Part shown: one piece after another, positions 46,415 to 58,000 of the stretch
How the letters are laid out: every line of letters begins with the position of its first letter
Numbering within the stretch: the first letter of the stretch is position 1
Source of the DNA: Tausonia pullulans
Taxonomy: Eukaryota > Basidiomycota > Tremellomycetes > Cystofilobasidiales > Mrakiaceae
NCBI GenBank assembly: GCA_951802195.1
Contig: OX637622.1
Location: 1,178,001 to 1,242,000, forward strand
Direction: 5' to 3'
DNA length: 64,000 nucleotides
Translations under genes and position numbers: made by a program
The notes under the pieces: generated by a model
What the model saw: the letters and a program-made list of their open reading frames with translations, nothing else
Database searches by the model: none
What the model was told of the DNA's origin: nothing

Positions 46415-47990
46415 ATACGCGTCAGGTCCGCGAGGGAAGAGTCAGATGTAATTTCGGTTGGAAGGACAACACTCAAAATTACGGACAATGAGGAAGACGA
46501 GGATCAGGCTGGCAGGCCACTGAGGCAGGACAAGCGACAAGCCCACAAGGGCACACACCCGCACGATCACTCCCGCAAACGAGTTACTCCTGAGCTGCTT
46601 GCCAGCGCAGCGACCAAGGGGCTTTCTTTGTAACTCAAACTCCGCTATTGGATCTGGAAACTTCTCCCCAAACGGCTGGGAACGCTCCCAGAGGAACGAG
46701 GCGCGAATGAAGCCGGATGACAAGGCGTGCGAGTCGTAGAGGTCTGCATTCCTCACCGTCGCTCCCTCCGGAATCACACTAGACAAGAGAAGATCCATTT
46801 GGTCGGTCGTCCTAATGGCGAGTTCTTGGAGGCTAAACCGTCGGCGTGAACAGCCTTAACGGCTAGCAAGATTTGCTCGATGACGGCTGCGATGTGTCGG
46901 CTGATTGTTAGCGCACTCCATCTCTGTCGACTTGATGATTGAGAAGCATACGTTACACACACAGCTAAGACAATCAGATATCCAAGAACGAATGTTCTCA
47001 GGCTCATAGCTTCCCTGGATCTATCGTAAGCGAGGCTGTCAAGTGAGAACGGGAGCGATGAGGTATTGAACGCGCCTGTCATGGCCGAGAGGATGACGCC
47101 GGAGTGCTCTAGAAATGCATTGGAGAGTAGCCTCATAACCCTTGAGAAACATTTGAGGAAATTCGGTCTCCTTCAAGATACGTACGATGAAAGGATGGTA
47201 GAAAGATGAGAGGATCACTGGACGCCAACAGAAAGAGGCTGACATATCTGGTACGAGTCGAAGACTGACCGTGCGACTGTCACTGTTGCCTTCACCGATC
47301 AAGACATAGGGCGTCTGAATTGCATCCTCACACCACACCAAGCGCAAGCATGGCGTAGCTGAGCGAATTGATATATAAAGACACGGCGCAGAGGAGGGTG
47401 GCAACCTGAGGTCCGAACCGGCCAAGAAACACGCCAATGGAGACAGCGCAGACCTGAAGTAGGAAAGCAAGTCAGTGAGAACATCTTTTTCTAACCTCCG
47501 GAAAAATGTCAGCGATATTTGGGCTTAAAGGAGGCGATAGTTGCAAGTTCATGTTTACCTGTATGACTGCGCAGGGAGGCCTGGGCAAAAATGCAGTTCA
47601 GCTGCAAATCCTGTCAGTTTCAGGCGTATGCGTTCCATTCCTCAGGCGTGCACACTTGCGGTAGACGCCTGATCGGTTAATAGATCTTTTTTCATCGAGA
47701 TGTTCGTGGTCTGTTCACGTGAGCACCGGGATAGTTTGTACGGGGCCATCCCTGATCAAGACTGGCTTGAGTGTAGCAAATCCCAAGACCACTTCATCAT
47801 AATACAGGCTAAAAGAGGGGGGTGGCGTAATGTCACCCAGCATATTCGGATCGAAAATTGGTTAGCAATAAAACTTGGGAAGTCTGACATTGTCGAGGCC
47901 GTCGGTATGAGGGACCACAACGCTGATCCACCAGAAGAGGACGCCTGATGCGACATGGGCGAGGCGGATGACTCGAGCTACGTCTCCCTG
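46415..47990 (-). pseudogene. Decayed MFS transporter of the FMP42 / SLC43-like family
   Basis: Minus-strand segments in the correct order resemble fungal Fmp42-type major facilitator proteins, thought to move amino acids or other small solutes. They are a first helix ARVIRLAHVASGVLF; LNCIFAQASLRSH; then VCAVSIGVFLGRFGPQVATL with LCAVSLYINSLSYAMLALG; LFLLASSDPLIFLPSFHQHS with GVILSAMTGAFNTSS; SLRTFVLGYLIVLAVC; and late hydrophobic stretches near 46450-46560. Splice signals are partly intact. However, the first helix continues in a different frame (SGGSALWSLIPTA) near 47930, and the exon ending near 47545 cannot be joined to the one at about 47350-47455 in phase. No start codon or N-terminus was found between it and NUG1. 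I read it as a degraded gene; sequencing error in a real gene is the alternative. Confidence 0.5.
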
Positions 47991-48168
47991 AGCAGGTATG
48001 GCTTGTTAGCGACAGACTAGGTGGTTAAGAGACCAGGACAAAACGAGGTCAGGAGTCCGTCGTCTGGTAAGTCAGACAGCCGCGGCGTAGCGCATGGCCC
48101 TCGACGCCTCTTCCCAAGTTTTGGGCGGACGACGAAGCCTCGACTCTCAACCTCCACCATTCATCAGC

Positions 48169-50586
48169 ATGGGACGCTCCAACAGTGGGTCAACGTCTCC
48201 TTTCGGACGCGTCAGACTGAAGCTCATGTCGTGCCTTTGCCCGCAGAAACCTCGAAGGGCTCTCCGGTTGTCCCGGCCCCTCAGCGTGCGTGGCCGGACT
48301 CGCCCGTCCACCACTTGATGGTTGCCGCGCGCTGACACAGCGTCCTTTTCGCGCCCGTCCCTCCAGGCAAGCGTAAGGATCCCGGTGTCCCCAAGTTTGC
48401 AGCCGCCGCTGTCAAGAAGGAGGAGCGCAAGGTCGCCCAGAAGCTCGCAGAGAAGGAGCGCTGGCGTGAGAAGGCTCGGGCGCATAACGTCCGTCGCAAT
48501 CCTCTCGGACCGTCCCCGCCACAGCGGGAAGCCAAGGCTATACTGACATTGTGCTTTGTATTGCACTTCAGCCCCAAAGCCAGCAGGTTCGATCGTTTGC
48601 CAACATCTCGACGACGTCGACTCCGTACGATGTCGACGCCGAGGCTAGGGCTGCTGCCGCATCGACGTCTACGACGGACCACATCCCGCTCGACGCGAGC
48701 ATTATGCTCAAGGACTCGAGTGCCAAGGCCTTCATGACCCACCTTCGGAGGGTCATCGATCAGTCGGACGTCATCATCCAGGTGAGTTGAAGGAGCGTTA
48801 CCGCCTTACGCGCGTGCTGACTGTTCGTCGTGACTGTCATCCACTAGGTCCTCGACGCCAGGGACCCACTGGGCGGACGTTCCAAGTTTGTCGAGGAGGA
48901 GGTTCGTAGGCGCGAGGGAGATGGCAAGAAGCTCATCGGTGTCATCAACAAGATCGGTGAGTGTGATCGCTGTTAATTCCCTGTTAGCTGCTTGTTGATC
49001 GAACCTCGTGTACTTTCCAGACCTTGTCCCGCGACCGGCCGTCGAGCAGTGGCTCAGGTACCTCCGACACGACTTCCCGACGCTGCCTTTCAAGTCTTCG
49101 ACGCAGCAACAGCGGCAGCACATCTCGTCCATGCATCTCCCTACGGCTGCCGCCGGCCAGGCCGCCCCGGAAACAACGCCTGTCACGGCGCTTGCCCTTG
49201 GAGCGGCGCCGCTCATCCAGCTCCTCAAGTCATACGCTCGGCACCTCCCCACTGGACAGTCTCTAACCGTCGGCGTGGTCGGTTTCCCCAACGTTGGCAA
49301 GTCGTCCCTCATCAACTCGCTCAAGCGGAGCCGTGCGTGCGGTGTCGCCGCCACTCCCGGAAAGACGCGTGTCGTCCAAGAGATTGCGCTAGACAAGGGC
49401 GTTAAGATCCTCGACTGCCCCGGCATCGTCTTTGACCCGGCGTCAGAGGACCCCAGCATGGGCGAGGAGGCCAAGCGGAAGAAGAGAGGAGAGGTCATCC
49501 TCCGAAACTGCGTTAAGGCCGAGCTCGTCGAGGATGTCTTTTCCCCAGGTGAGTGTCTTCGTCCTCCGTATGCTTGACGTTGGCGCAGCACTGATATGGG
49601 CGCATAACTCCTGTTCTGCAGTCGAGATCATCATCACCAAGGTTGATCACGCCCAGCTCGAGAAGCTCTACTCGGTCCCGCCGTTTGAGAACGTCAACCA
49701 GCTCCTCGTCTCCATCGCGCTCGTCCGCGGTCGGCTAGGCAAGGGCGGTGTCCCGGACCTCGAGTCCTCGGCCGTTCAGGTCCTGCGTGATTGGAACACG
49801 GGAAAAATCGCCTACTACACGACTCCTCCGGCCGTTCACCCGTCGTCACTGCTTCAGCCGCTGCATAGAAAGGCCCCCGAGTACCTCCAGCAGCAGCAGG
49901 AGGGCAGCGCCGACATGGATGTCAGCTCCGCCGGTCCCGCCGGAGTGACTCTCGGCTCTGGCTCGGGTACCGCCACGGGTGACGCTGCTATCGTCAAGTC
50001 GTTCGCCCCGGCGTTCGATATGGGCGACCTATTCGGCCAGGCGGACAGGGAGGTCTTCGAGGACCTTGACGCTGCCGTCAACGGTGGTGACGGGGAGATG
50101 GACGTCGAGGGCGAGAGCAGGGTGGCGGACGAGGCGAATGAAATCACGTACGACAACGATGAGGACACCGGTGGCGAGGTTTGGGGAGGTATGGAGGATT
50201 ATATCGGCATGGGCGTCCTCAAGCCTGAGGACGAGGAGGTTGTCGTAAGGAAGATGGCTGAAGACCAGTCAGTAGACTTCTTTTTGCTCTCCAAATCACA
50301 CGCAGGTTCACTGATCTTCCTCCTTCAAATCAGCAATCCTCGACCACCCCCCGTCGCCGCTGCTTCGAAGATATCCTACCCGGACACAGTTGCGTTCAAG
50401 TCCAAGACGACCTCAATGGCCCGGCTCTTTGCCCCCGAAGAGATCACCAACATGAGCATGGCGAACCCACTTTCGCGCAAGAACCTCAAGGCGGAGAAGA
50501 AGCGCAAGGAGCGCGAGCTCCGGAGGCTCATGGATGGTGGCAACGGGCTCGACGACGAAGCTGGAGACGACTCAATGGACTACTGA
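48169..50586 (+). CDS. NUG1: Nucleolar circularly permuted GTPase Nug1 / GNL3L (Grn1)
   Basis: Nug1 is needed for pre-60S ribosome assembly and export. The GTPase motifs come in permuted order: G4 NKIDLVP, then G1 GFPNVGKSSLIN, G2-region ATPGKTRVVQE and G3 LDCPGIVFDP, preceded by DVIIQVLDARDPLGGRS. The N-terminus is basic (KRKDPGVPKFAAAAVKKEER) as in the GNL3/Grn1 group, and the C-terminal part is acidic, ending DDSMDY. Exon 1 is only 16 nt (48169-48184, MGRSN plus one base) and exon 2 39 nt (48247-48285); the joins reach the basic region in phase. An intron near 50268-50333 is needed to avoid an unlikely hydrophobic insert. About 600 residues. Neighbour on the left is the decayed transporter, so its promoter is about 180 bp. 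Secure family call; the first two exons are inferred. Confidence 0.9.
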
Positions 50587-50721
50587 TTGCACTCTCTGCT
50601 CGGTGGAGGGATGAGCCCCGAGATTGCTTACGATGAATAATGACCTTGTTACGCCTGATTGCCTTCCTCCGAGAACACTTCAAGCTGAAAGACATCGACA
50701 GATGAATAAAGCACAGGCGGG

Positions 50722-52141
50722 ATGCTGGATAGGTCACGTGACCCTTCCATTTCGCCTGTTGCCGCTCGAGCGTCGCGTCACGGTCGCGTCCTGCTCTTCG
50801 ACCGTCATTCGCTCCCCCTCGTTCTCCTCCGTCATGTTTGTGCCGCACTCCTGGAGCTAGAGTTGCGGAAGACTTCTGATAAAGACCTGTTCTCGCTTCT
50901 GCTCCCCAGGCGCTTCTCTCCCGCCCGCCTCTCACGTGCAACTTCGCTCGGCTTCCTCGGCCTCGAACCGCTCGCTCGCCCGCGAGCTGTCGCTCTCATC
51001 ACTCAATGCGCCTCAATTCCCCATTTCTGGACCGAGCAAGCCTCAGACAAGGGGGAATTTGTCGTCTGTGAGCCCGATGAGGGCCGTTACGCGCTATTCA
51101 TGCACGAGCTCGGCCAGGACGCCCTCCGTTCCCGAGTTAAGCGTGTCGAGTCCGCCGCCGAGGCCGCCAAACACGCTGCTACGCTCGTCAGCTCGTACCC
51201 GACGTCGTCGGCCGTCCAGGCTGCCTACCTGCTTCCCCCTGGGTCGGTCCTTGCGGCGCTGAAGGGCGCGTCTCATCCTCAACCGGCGCACCTTCCTGCA
51301 GGACTTGAGACGCTCTGTCTTGACTTCTCGACTCACGACCTTGAACCGGCGCGCTCCGTCGCCCGCCAGCTGCGGCTTCAGACGGACGCTCGGGCAGTTG
51401 TCTGCGATGTTGCGGCGCTTGGGTCATCTAACGTTGGCGGCGAACTTTACGTTGGCGGAGAGGCGCGCGTTGCTGAGGCTGCTGGAACGCTCCTCAGCTT
51501 GCTGGGAGGTAAGGTTACCCACGCGGGGCCGTCGGGAGCTGGCCTCTCTCTCAAGCTTGTCAGCGAGTGAGCAGAGTCGACGCGTCTTGCTCTGCGGAGA
51601 TGGGCGCCCGCTGACGAATCTGTGTCGTCTCCACTACGCCCACGCGTTTGTTCTACCCAGCCTCATGCTGAGCATCAACCAGATCGCTCTCAGCGAGGGG
51701 GTCGTCCTCGGCCGCAAACTCGGCATTGAACCTTCCGTTCTGCTCAGGGCTATCAATTCTTCCTCTGGTGCGCTCACGTTCCTCCTCGCCTCTGTCCCTG
51801 CCTGTCTAGCTGTCTTCTGACATCTTTCCTTTGCCTCCTCCTTCTTAGCTCGCTCCCACTCGTCCGCCGTCGCCTCCCCCTCTACAGGCCCACGAGCCTC
51901 CCCTATTGTTTCCCTCCCGGCGATGCTCTCCTCGCTCAAGAATGCCCTCGAGGCTGCGACGGCGCTCGGCGCCCCGCTGCCGCTCGGTTTCTCCGCGGCG
52001 ATGCTGCTCGAGAACGTCGGTGAGGAGCGGGCCTCGACAGCTACGAAGGAGGACTCGGATTTCGCTAAGGAGTTGCATGCTTGGCTGGAGGAGAAAGCTG
52101 AGAGCGGATGGGGAGCTGGCACGCCTCCGGACGAGCAATGA
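50722..52141 (+). CDS. Divergent 3-hydroxyisobutyrate-dehydrogenase-like protein
   Basis: Beta-hydroxyacid dehydrogenases oxidise short hydroxyacids with NAD(P). Core features can be followed: SLGFLGLEPLARPRAVALIT in place of the usual GFIGLGxMGxxMAxNL, LCLDFSTHDLEPARSVARQL, the substrate-loop region CDVAALGSSNVGGELYVGG, and GPSGAGLSLKLVSD with the catalytic Lys. After an intron come MLSINQIALSEGVVLGRKLG and, further on, KNALEAATALGAPLPLGFSA. The GxGxxG cofactor loop and the SGG of the substrate loop are not conserved, so it may have lost NAD binding or activity. The frame is open from ATG 50722, but that start is doubtful: a palindromic CACGTG box lies just inside it and a CCCAG acceptor at 50909 suggests an upstream intron. 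Coding is well supported only from about 50910. Stop 52139-52141. Confidence 0.65.
50732..50743. promoter_or_regulatory. Perfect palindrome GGTCACGTGACC (bHLH-type box)
   Basis: A 12-bp perfect palindrome with a CACGTG core (50735-50740), in the short space between NUG1 and the dehydrogenase-like coding sequence. It is the form bound by bHLH factors such as Cbf1. Its place suggests that this is promoter and not coding sequence. Confidence 0.5.
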
Positions 52142-52299
52142 GGGGCCGAGTGAATGGCATGCATCTTTCGCCTTGCTTTTTACGAGATCACGAAAGACAT
52201 ACGATAAAATTAGGCGAAGAAGGGGGTGATTGTCAAAGAAGTGAGAACCAAAACGCAATATAAAGACGGTCTAGATGCTGGGGAGAGAGAAGAATGCGT

Positions 52300-52884
52300 T
52301 TAGAGACTGAAAAAATAAATAGAACCTGCGACCAAGGAGAAACCGAAGGAGTGTGGCGTCCGTTTCTCGAAGAGAGCACGCGTCTTCATTCCGCTCCTCC
52401 CCTTCCGCTCCTTCAATGACTCCCGCTCGTGATTGAGCTGGGAGGACGGATCACCCGAGCCGTGGTGATGACGGTCGATATCGAGGGCTTGATGAGGAGA
52501 GACGCCATGCCGTAGTCCGGCCGAGTAGAGGTGGTCGTGCGTCTCGACGGCATGAAGAGCGTGGCGTTGAAGTCGAGGAGCGTAGAAGTCATCTTCGTCG
52601 TTAGTCATTCGGGGGTCGCGAGGCACTGGAGCGTTATTGAGCTTGTCCAGCTGCGACCTGGAGGAGGGAGCCAAGAGAGAGCAGCACCGGCTGCAAATTC
52701 GGTGCGTCGCATGACAGCTCGGCTGAACCTCGCCCTAATAGTAAGAACATTAAAGCAGACGTCAGTGAAGTTGAGAATGACGCTAGATCTAGATGAGATA
52801 TACGAGCTCACGCACCCACTTAGCCCCAACGATGATCTTGGTTGGACCAGGACAGCCCTTTGAATTTCCAGCCTGAGAACTCAT
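52300..52884 (-). CDS. Hypothetical small protein, unidentified
   Basis: On the minus strand an ATG at 52884 opens MSSQAGNSKGCPGPTKIIVG with AKW, followed by a GTGCGT donor and a TTACTATTAG acceptor near 52737. The next frame is open for more than 120 residues (NNAPVPRDPRMTNDEDDFYA, then a His-rich part with ALDIDRHHHGSG). It ends in a basic, then hydrophobic tail (FGFSLVAGSIYFFSL), stop at 52300. The tail could be a membrane anchor. An alternative frame across the second exon (VMRRTEFAAGAALSWLPPP) also looks protein-like, so the structure is unsettled. No family recognised. It converges on the dehydrogenase-like gene, 158 bp away. Confidence 0.35.
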
Positions 52885-52945
52885 CGCGACGATCCCGGTC
52901 CCCACTTTGAGGATCCACTACGTGCCAATCTCAACAGTATCAGCT

Positions 52946-54170
52946 TTTCTACGGATGCTCATAATGTCACCGACCCAGTTGAGCTGTGCGCGGCCGCTGA
53001 GGGCTTGCGAAGACGTCGGCTGTCGACCAAATGGACGACCTTGCGAAGGGCTACGCCCCGGACGAAGTGCTCCTCAAAGTCCTATTAGTTATGAATATCG
53101 CATAAATCAGCTACTGACGGAAAACTTCCCGCCGCGTTCGAAATTGAGCCCGCCGTGGTGTGCATCTGGTGGCCTGGCTCAGACTCGGGAACGCTAAACC
53201 TCACGGTGGCGCCGCTGCCTGGTCGCTCTCGGGTCGTTCGCCTCGAAAACATCGCTCGGTGGCCTCCCAGCCAAGCGGTGGAAGACTTCGGCCTGGGTTG
53301 GCCTGGGTTGTGGGCGATGGCGTGAGGACATCTGTATCTGGGTGGGCCGCGGCAGAAGTACATGTTCGGGTCGGAGCCGGCCGGGCTTGCGAGTAGGAGG
53401 ACGAGCAAATGCAAGCAAACATCTTGCTTGTGGACGAAGCGCCCGATTCTCTTAGACCTCGGCGAATGTGGGATCAGTGGTCAGTTTGCATAGAGAATCA
53501 TGCCACCAAGCTAAAAGATGGTCTCACACATTGAGACCTGAGATGAAACGTAGCATACATAAAGAAGGGACGCAGTCAACGACCGTCTCGCATGCGGACC
53601 TCCCAACACACGATGCGACGATGGACCCGTTACAGTAGTTATTCAGTCGCCCTGAGAGAGAGGCTTCATTGAACGTTAGAGAACTGAATCTAAACTTTCC
53701 GTGCTTTCAGACCTCGCACTGAACCTGTCTCGGAAGACGCCGCACTTGATGCCCGCGGCATTCTCCTGCTCTCACTAGATGGGCAGGGCAAAACAGGATT
53801 AAGAAGAGCTCCAGAACAGTCTGATAGACAATAGCGAGATGTACGCACGAAAGCTTCGCCTTGAGTAGCTCCTGGAGCGTCCGCTTGACGCTCGCGGGTC
53901 CATCGAGGACCTCGCCATCATGTGGTTGTCGTGGCAGTTCAACTATCGCGGATCGTCTGGATTAACTTGAAGATCTCCAAGCTGTCCATAGCTTCGGAGC
54001 TGGAAGGATGTACTGAACATGTTAGCGGCTGACTGAGCTGATGTCGACGCTCTCGCGCGAGATAAGTCGATGACACGAAGCGACGACACACATGACCTAA
54101 ATGAGTCCGTATATCACTGAAGAATTGAAGGCTCGGCCAAGCGTGAGTGAGATGGCGAGCGTCGCCCACA
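52946..54170 (-). pseudogene. Fragmentary, probably decayed gene, unidentified
   Basis: Isolated coding-like pieces lie in order on the minus strand: SSEAMDSLEIFKLIQTIRDS near 53940-54000; VELPRQPHDGEVLDGPASVK with RTLQELLKAK (about 53850-53940); ENAAGIKCGVFRDR after an acceptor near 53756; and DFEEHFVRGVALRKVVHLVD near 53080. The first two are adjacent but one base out of frame, with no intron signal between, and several gaps cannot be bridged. I cannot name the family. It may be a relic, or a real gene with exons I failed to resolve. Confidence 0.3.
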
Positions 54171-55012
54171 AGTCGTAAAAGGTCTATTTATCGAAGGAGG
54201 CGGCACACTACGTTGGTCTTGGTCGGGACCTTGGGTCGAGAGGAAGTGGGACAATGATAGAGACGGAGAAAGTGGGACTAGCAACCTGGATCACTCCCCC
54301 GGACATAGGGCTGGCCTTGGGCGTGAGGGATAGCGCAACGGAAGCCGGATGACCACCGTTTCATGAAAGAGGGGGTGGCGTTATGTCGAAACGAACACGC
54401 GTGCGAGGGGGTTTAAGCGGCATTGACCCGAGTTTGCCACGCGCCTGGCTGCAGATTCTGGCTTAGAAATCTTTGGGAGCTCAGGTGAGGAACTTCAAGG
54501 AGGGGAAAATCTCCTGGTTCGCCGAATGAAATAGGGTGAGAGTCGGGCCTCCCCAGACCCTTGCCGGCGTCCTGTGAAAGTGCACGATCGTTTACCGAAT
54601 GTTGAGCATCGAGGTACTCGGAGGTTGATCATGTCAGGCGAGCTCGTCTGATTTTGCTGCAGATCCGAGCTGGGCAACAGGACCCTTGTTTGCTAGGCCC
54701 CAGGCTAACGACGGTCCTCGGTCGAATGCAGGTAGCAGATGATCTCGGGGCGAGCGCAGGTAAGCTTATGTAGCAGCCGAGTGACAAGCGCATCTTTCAC
54801 ATGAGGTCTCAGTTGAACACTCAGCTAAACATTGACTTGGATAATATGATGGTCGTCGGCGAGGTGCACGCTCATGACGAGCCTAGTCGAAAGGAAAGGC
54901 CTAGGAACCTTGCTGCTCATCGAGAAGCCGCGCGGGCGAGTGCAAGCACGCCGCCGCGAGCTCTTCCCCTCCTTCATTCTTCAACAACCACCATCCGGTC
55001 TCTTTACCAAGG
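54171..55012. other. Intergenic, nucleoporin promoter
   Basis: About 840 bp, nothing recognised. The C/T-rich stretch directly before 55013 looks like the 5' leader of the nucleoporin gene. Confidence 0.5.
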
Positions 55013-58000
55013 ATGGCGCCTACGTCCGCCCTTCCGGGTCAGCGTCCGCCCAAGCCGTCCAATATCCGCCAGCATGCGACCCTCAAGCCCTACTCGCGCC
55101 CCGCCGGGAAGGACTCAGGTGCTCAGCAGACTGCCGGAAAAGCAGCTTTGACGCCCGCCAGCGGCCCTCCTGCTCGCTCGATTGCAGGCAAGTCCTCGGA
55201 CGGCATCTTTGCAGGCCTCAAGAGCCTCGTCTCTGCCCCACTGGGATGGCTCGGCCTTTCTGGCGGTGGCGGCGCAGCCAAGGGCGCGTCGTCTTCATCG
55301 GCGGCGAGGGCATCGTCGGTGTCGGCGGATTCGTCGTCATTCAGGAAGAGGAAGGCTACCACGGCCGCCCTTTCCCCCCCTCCTACTGCTCCCCCGACGT
55401 CTCGCTCTCGTCTAGGCGATTCAACGACCGTAGATATGGAAGAGGGTACCGCAGTGTTTGCTCCCCCCTCCCGCCCGTCGACTGCCGCCCAGCGGTACGC
55501 GCTTCCGTCGTCAGCCTCGGTGCCCTATTACCTAGATGCACCCGTCATCAACGGCCCTACTCACCGTCAACAGCTGGCCCAATCCTCAAGGGCCACTTCC
55601 TCCTCGATCTCCTCGTCGAGGCAACTCCTCGCCCCATCCTCATCCGCTACAAAGGGCGTCGGCGGCGGCATGACTCGCTCGGCCACGTCCACCTTCCCCT
55701 CTCTTTCGTCCTCTGCTTCTTTCCGCGATCTTCGCTTGGCTGGTCGTGACTCTCCCGTGGCTGTCAGCTCAAGTGACCGCTGGGCAGAGCGCTACGCTCG
55801 CCGGGATGAGCTTTCGCCCGCTCCGGAGCCGTCGCTGGCCCGCTCGGTCTCGTCCGCCTACCTCGACAACCCGGTTCCCAGCTATCTTCGGCCTGCCGTC
55901 CGCTCGAGCTCACTCCTTTCGCTCACCAAGTCTGCTCAAGGTGTCGGTGCACACGATGAGGTGAACATCGAGCTAGCGGGCGTAGGAGCACGTCTAGCGA
56001 GCGGCGTTGACTGACGAGCGTACATTTCGTCCCCTCTTCCTCCCCAGGAGCCTCGCCACCGGTCCAAATCGCGGGGCCAGATGGTCTGGAAGCCCGATGA
56101 GGGGTTCCTATCCCAGAGAACGATCGAGGAGCGTGCAGGTAGGTGTAATTTGATCACCTCGAGCGCGTTCGTTCGTATGCCGTGACTGATCAACCCATCC
56201 CGCGGCGCTCTCCGTCCCCTTCTCCAGTTCCTCCCTCGCTTCCCCCTTCCACGAACGCTGCCGAGCGTATCCTGCTAGCCCTCGAGTCGATGCGCTCCCC
56301 GCTTGCTGACGCTCGTCGCCACACTCCGACCTCGCCATCCATCCCGAGGACCATGTCTCTTGGCCGGATCCACGTACCCGCCGCGACGCGCGAGCGCGAG
56401 ACCGAAGACCGCAAGCGCGACGTCATGATTAGCCCCTACGGCCGTGAACGGGAGAAGCGCGAGGCGGACAAGCGGAAGAAGGCTCCTGGTGGAGGCAGCG
56501 GTCTTAGGAACGTCCTTGGTAGGGGCGAAGTTGAGCAGGTTAATGTTGCGTCGACCCCATCGTCGAGGCGGGAGGTCAAGCAAAAGCTTCAGGAGAGGCG
56601 GGAGAGGAAGTCACAAGGTACTCCCGCCAAGGAGCGTGTGGAGGAGGAAGAGGAAGAGGAGGGGGAAGAAGATAGGCCGCGGCGCCGGTCTTCTCGTCAG
56701 CAGAAGGAGGATGAGGCCGAATACGAAGACAAGATGGACGACGACTTTGAGGAAGACTCGCCTGCGTCTGAGTATGTGCTCCCTCTTCTTCACCATTTAC
56801 ACGGAGGAATTGCCACTGAAGGATCTCTGTTGTACAGTCACTCGCCTGCTCCCCCGAAGAAGACGACTTCTTCGCCTCCTCCAAAGATTGCCAAGACTGC
56901 TCCTGCCCCCTTGGGTCCTGCATCTGCCCGCCCTCTTGTCAATTTGGACCCGCACTTCCAGCCCTTGCCGCCGGCGACCACGCGTCTGAAGGCTGGAGGA
57001 GGAGGTTCGTCGTTGCGCGCTCGGTCGTCCACCTCGCGCAAGCACGAGTCGGCCCCGTCCTCGCGGAGCGCTACTCCTGGCCCCGCTGGCGGACGCTTCT
57101 CAGCACGGGAGGAGGATCTCCCTGGAGAGGACGAGCTCGACAAGATTCGCTTCGTCGTGCCCGGAGCCGAGAGCGCCAAGCGGGCTGCCCGGGAGCACTC
57201 GGTCGAGCGACCGCTCGGAGGATCGGGCGTTGAGGCGCCCAAGAACAGCAACGGCTATCTCATTCCTCCCCCGCCGCCCAAGCCTGCTGTCTCCGCCACG
57301 GAGTCGGTCAAGCAGCCGTCCAACTTCTTCACCATCCCGCCGCCGAAGGCACCTGCTGCAGAGCCCGCCGCTTCTGCCGCAGCCTTCTCCTTCAGCGCTC
57401 CGCCAACCTTGACGACTTCTTCCTCGTCGATAAATTCCATCTCCGCGCCCGCTGTTAATAGCGCTGGTGGTGTTCCGAACTTCTTCGCCTCGTCGCTCGC
57501 GAAGGTCGATACCACCAAATCGTTGCCCTCAACCTCGGAGCCTACCACCCCCGCCGCGGCTGCGAAGAAGCCTTCCCCCCCGCTCGGCAAGGGTGTGCCT
57601 TCCTCCTCTGCCGCTTCTGCGGTTGGATCGACCACTCCCGTGGGACCTCCGCCGGCAGTATCCCAGTTCTCCTTCGGCGCCGCCGCTCCGGCAGGTAACC
57701 CGTTCGCGCCGAAATCCGCCGCACCCGTCGCTGCCGCTCAACCTGCTGCTGCTCCGGGCAACCCCTTCGCTGGTGTTGGAGTGAGTAAGCCTACCTCGGA
57801 GCCGGCGGCTGAGAACGCCGCCCCTCCCCCTGTGAAGCCCGTCTCGAACCCCTTCGCTGGTGTTGGCGTCTCCTCAACCACTGCGGCTCCTGCTGCCGCT
57901 GCAGTTTCGGCTTCGACGGACCCCGTCAAGGCCCCCACCACGGTACCCTCTTTCAGCTTTTCGAAACCTGCGGATGCTCCTACCTCGACGACGCCTCTCT

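Noticed and set aside
50268-50333. Hydrophobic insert in the NUG1 C-terminus as a real membrane segment
   Set aside because: It is bounded by GTCAGT and a pyrimidine tract with CAG; removal as an intron keeps the frame and removes the odd segment.
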